This document shows, in pieces, positions 63,097 to 64,000 of a DNA stretch of 64,000 nt. The stretch spans positions 1-64,000 of the forward strand of contig NZ_JANKMS010000014.1 in assembly GCF_024649945.1 (NCBI RefSeq). Reading direction: 5' to 3'. The notes below the pieces were generated by a model that saw only the letters and a list, made by a program, of their open reading frames with translations, searched no databases and was not told the origin of the DNA. The position numbers and the translations under genes were made by a program. This stretch comes from Flavobacterium panacis (GTDB lineage: Bacteria; Bacteroidota; Bacteroidia; Flavobacteriales; Flavobacteriaceae). Within the stretch, counting starts at the first letter, position 1. Every line of letters starts with the position of its first letter.

Positions 63097-63277
63097 AACA
63101 CATAGAAACATAGATTTTTTACTCTTAAAAAGGACACAAAAAGAAACTAGTTTCTAACACATAGTTTTGTGTTGACAGCTCAGCTAACTTTGACAAAGTT
63201 TATTATTTATAGCGCTATGTGAATTGATGCAAGTGAAACGCCTTTATTTCTAATCCAAAACTATGTTTCTATGTGTT
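63097..63277. repeat. Intergenic element with 17-base inverted ends
   Basis: AACACATAGAAACATAG (63097-63113) is the exact inverse of 63261-63277, and ACACATAG and CTATGTG recur inside. About 180 bases, AT-rich, no open frame. It resembles a non-autonomous mobile element or dispersed repeat, but copies elsewhere cannot be checked here. Confidence 0.5.
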
Positions 63278-63285
63278 AAAAAAAC

Positions 63286-63325
63286 AAAAACTGCACGAGC
63301 CTAAGAGGATTCGTGCAGTTTTTTT
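63286..63325. terminator. Bidirectional terminator before the CPBP protease gene
   Basis: Stem CTGCACGA (63291-63298) with TCGTGCAG (63311-63318), A-run before and T-run after. It can stop the orphan gene on the plus strand and the protease gene on the minus strand. Confidence 0.8.
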
Positions 63326-63350
63326 ATATAAAATATTTAAAACTTCTAGT

Positions 63351-64000
63351 TTAAGCTGGATTTACTTGAGGTTTGAATTTTTTATTATAAAGAATAATAA
63401 AGCCGATCCAAATTATCAATAAAGAGACAATCAAAGTAAGTTCTGTATCATGAAGACCGTTACGGAAGAAATTATTTAGAGAGTGAACTCCCGCTACCGC
63501 TAATAAAGAACCTGTAGAAGTATAAACTTTTCCGATTCCCCATGAACCAAAAAAGATAATTCCGAAGAAAATCATGTTGCTTGACGTTAAATCAAAGTTT
63601 AAATGCCACGCAAACCAAAGAATCGAAATAATTAAGATTGAGGTAAATTTAGGAAGCGATTTTAATTGTTCCTGTAAAAAGCCACGCCATCCAATTTCTT
63701 CCAAAAGTCCGTACACTAAAACAGTAAACATTAATAAGATTGGAAATTTGCCAATTATAAAGTAATAAACTCCTGCAATTAAAAAAGCTGGAAGCAACCA
63801 ATAAACAGCAAATGGAACTAAAGCATTTTTGTAAATTCCTTTTAAAGACATTGGATTGTGCAGCGAGAATATTTTGATTGCTGCAAGAGCGCCTAAAGCA
63901 GGACCAACGCCACGAAGCAGAATTACTAAATACGGATTTTCTACACTTGCCAATAAATTGGTTTTAACAGCAACATATCTGCAGATTACTGCAATTACAT
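63351..64000 (-). CDS. CPBP/CAAX-family intramembrane metalloprotease (partial at window edge)
   Basis: At least 216 residues; the frame is open to the right edge of the window with no in-frame stop, so the start lies outside. Several membrane helices are present. CPBP motifs: LLEEIGWRGFLQEQL (Glu-Glu-x-x-x-Arg), WFAWHLNF with a metal-binding His, and AGVHSLNNFF (His-x-x-x-Asn). Such enzymes process prenylated or bacteriocin-related peptides in other systems; here the substrate is unknown. A TTG at 63953 could start a shorter form, but would cut the first helix. Confidence 0.85.
   Translation of the reverse strand, partial: VIAVICRYVAVKTNLLASVENPYLVILLRGVGPALGALAAIKIFSLHNPMSLKGIYKNALVPFAVYWLLPAFLIAGVYYFIIGKFPILLMFTVLVYGLLEEIGWRGFLQEQLKSLPKFTSILIISILWFAWHLNFDLTSSNMIFFGIIFFGSWGIGKVYTSTGSLLAVAGVHSLNNFFRNGLHDTELTLIVSLLIIWIGFIILYNKKFKPQVNPA

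Noticed and set aside
1..64000. tRNA, rRNA, integrase or phage island
   Set aside because: No such gene was recognised on either strand by reading; a dedicated RNA search was not possible.

Overview
The window is AT-rich DNA from a member of the Bacteroidota, most likely a Flavobacterium or close relative. The signs are: promoters of the Bacteroidota type (TAnnTTTG -7 element), SusC/SusD pairs, a one-protein hybrid two-component regulator, many lipoproteins with the Cys-Ser/Asp-rich start typical of the phylum, and a C-terminal domain resembling a type IX secretion (T9SS) sorting signal. No rRNA, tRNA, CRISPR array, integrase or transposase gene was found.

Layout. 1-1597: tail of an FGGY-type sugar kinase and a GH28 pectinase, probably the edge of a neighbouring uronate/pectin region. 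1709-5842: housekeeping genes on the minus strand (TrmH-like RNA methyltransferase, aconitase) and a small LprI-like protein. 6124-9577: a minus-strand detoxification set (ring-cleaving dioxygenase/glyoxalase, cupin, MhqD-like esterase, small GNAT protein, haloperoxidase-type hydrolase); two of its promoters carry the same palindrome at the same spacing. 10010-16533: a minus-strand iron/heme-uptake-type operon with one TonB receptor, two HmuY-like lipoproteins and three further lipoproteins. 17127-18911: an MscS channel. 18970-23321: a GH3 glycosidase and a sodium/sugar symporter, divergent from the next block.

23648-57093 is a large pectin utilisation locus on the plus strand. It holds a hybrid two-component sensor, a promoter with three phased ACCC repeats, a lipoprotein, a SusC/SusD pair, a surface lipoprotein with a predicted beta-helix, GH43, GH105, GH28, GH43, CE8, an esterase, a 2430-residue protein carrying both a pectin methylesterase and a pectate lyase domain, a small lipoprotein and a GH106-type rhamnosidase. 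The likely flow is: extracellular de-esterification and cleavage by the giant protein, capture and import by SusCD, then periplasmic trimming by GH28, GH43, GH105, CE8, the esterase and GH106. The hybrid sensor probably detects an oligosaccharide product and switches the locus on.

57195-62549 is a compact seven-gene minus-strand operon for a small molecule: flavoprotein, methyltransferase, type III polyketide synthase, FabZ-like dehydratase, ketosynthase, acyl carrier protein and phosphopantetheinyl transferase. It looks like a self-contained route to a methylated, possibly oxidised phenolic or pyrone lipid, and is the best candidate here for undescribed chemistry. The window ends with a small orphan protein, an inverted-repeat intergenic element and a CPBP-family membrane protease that runs off the edge.
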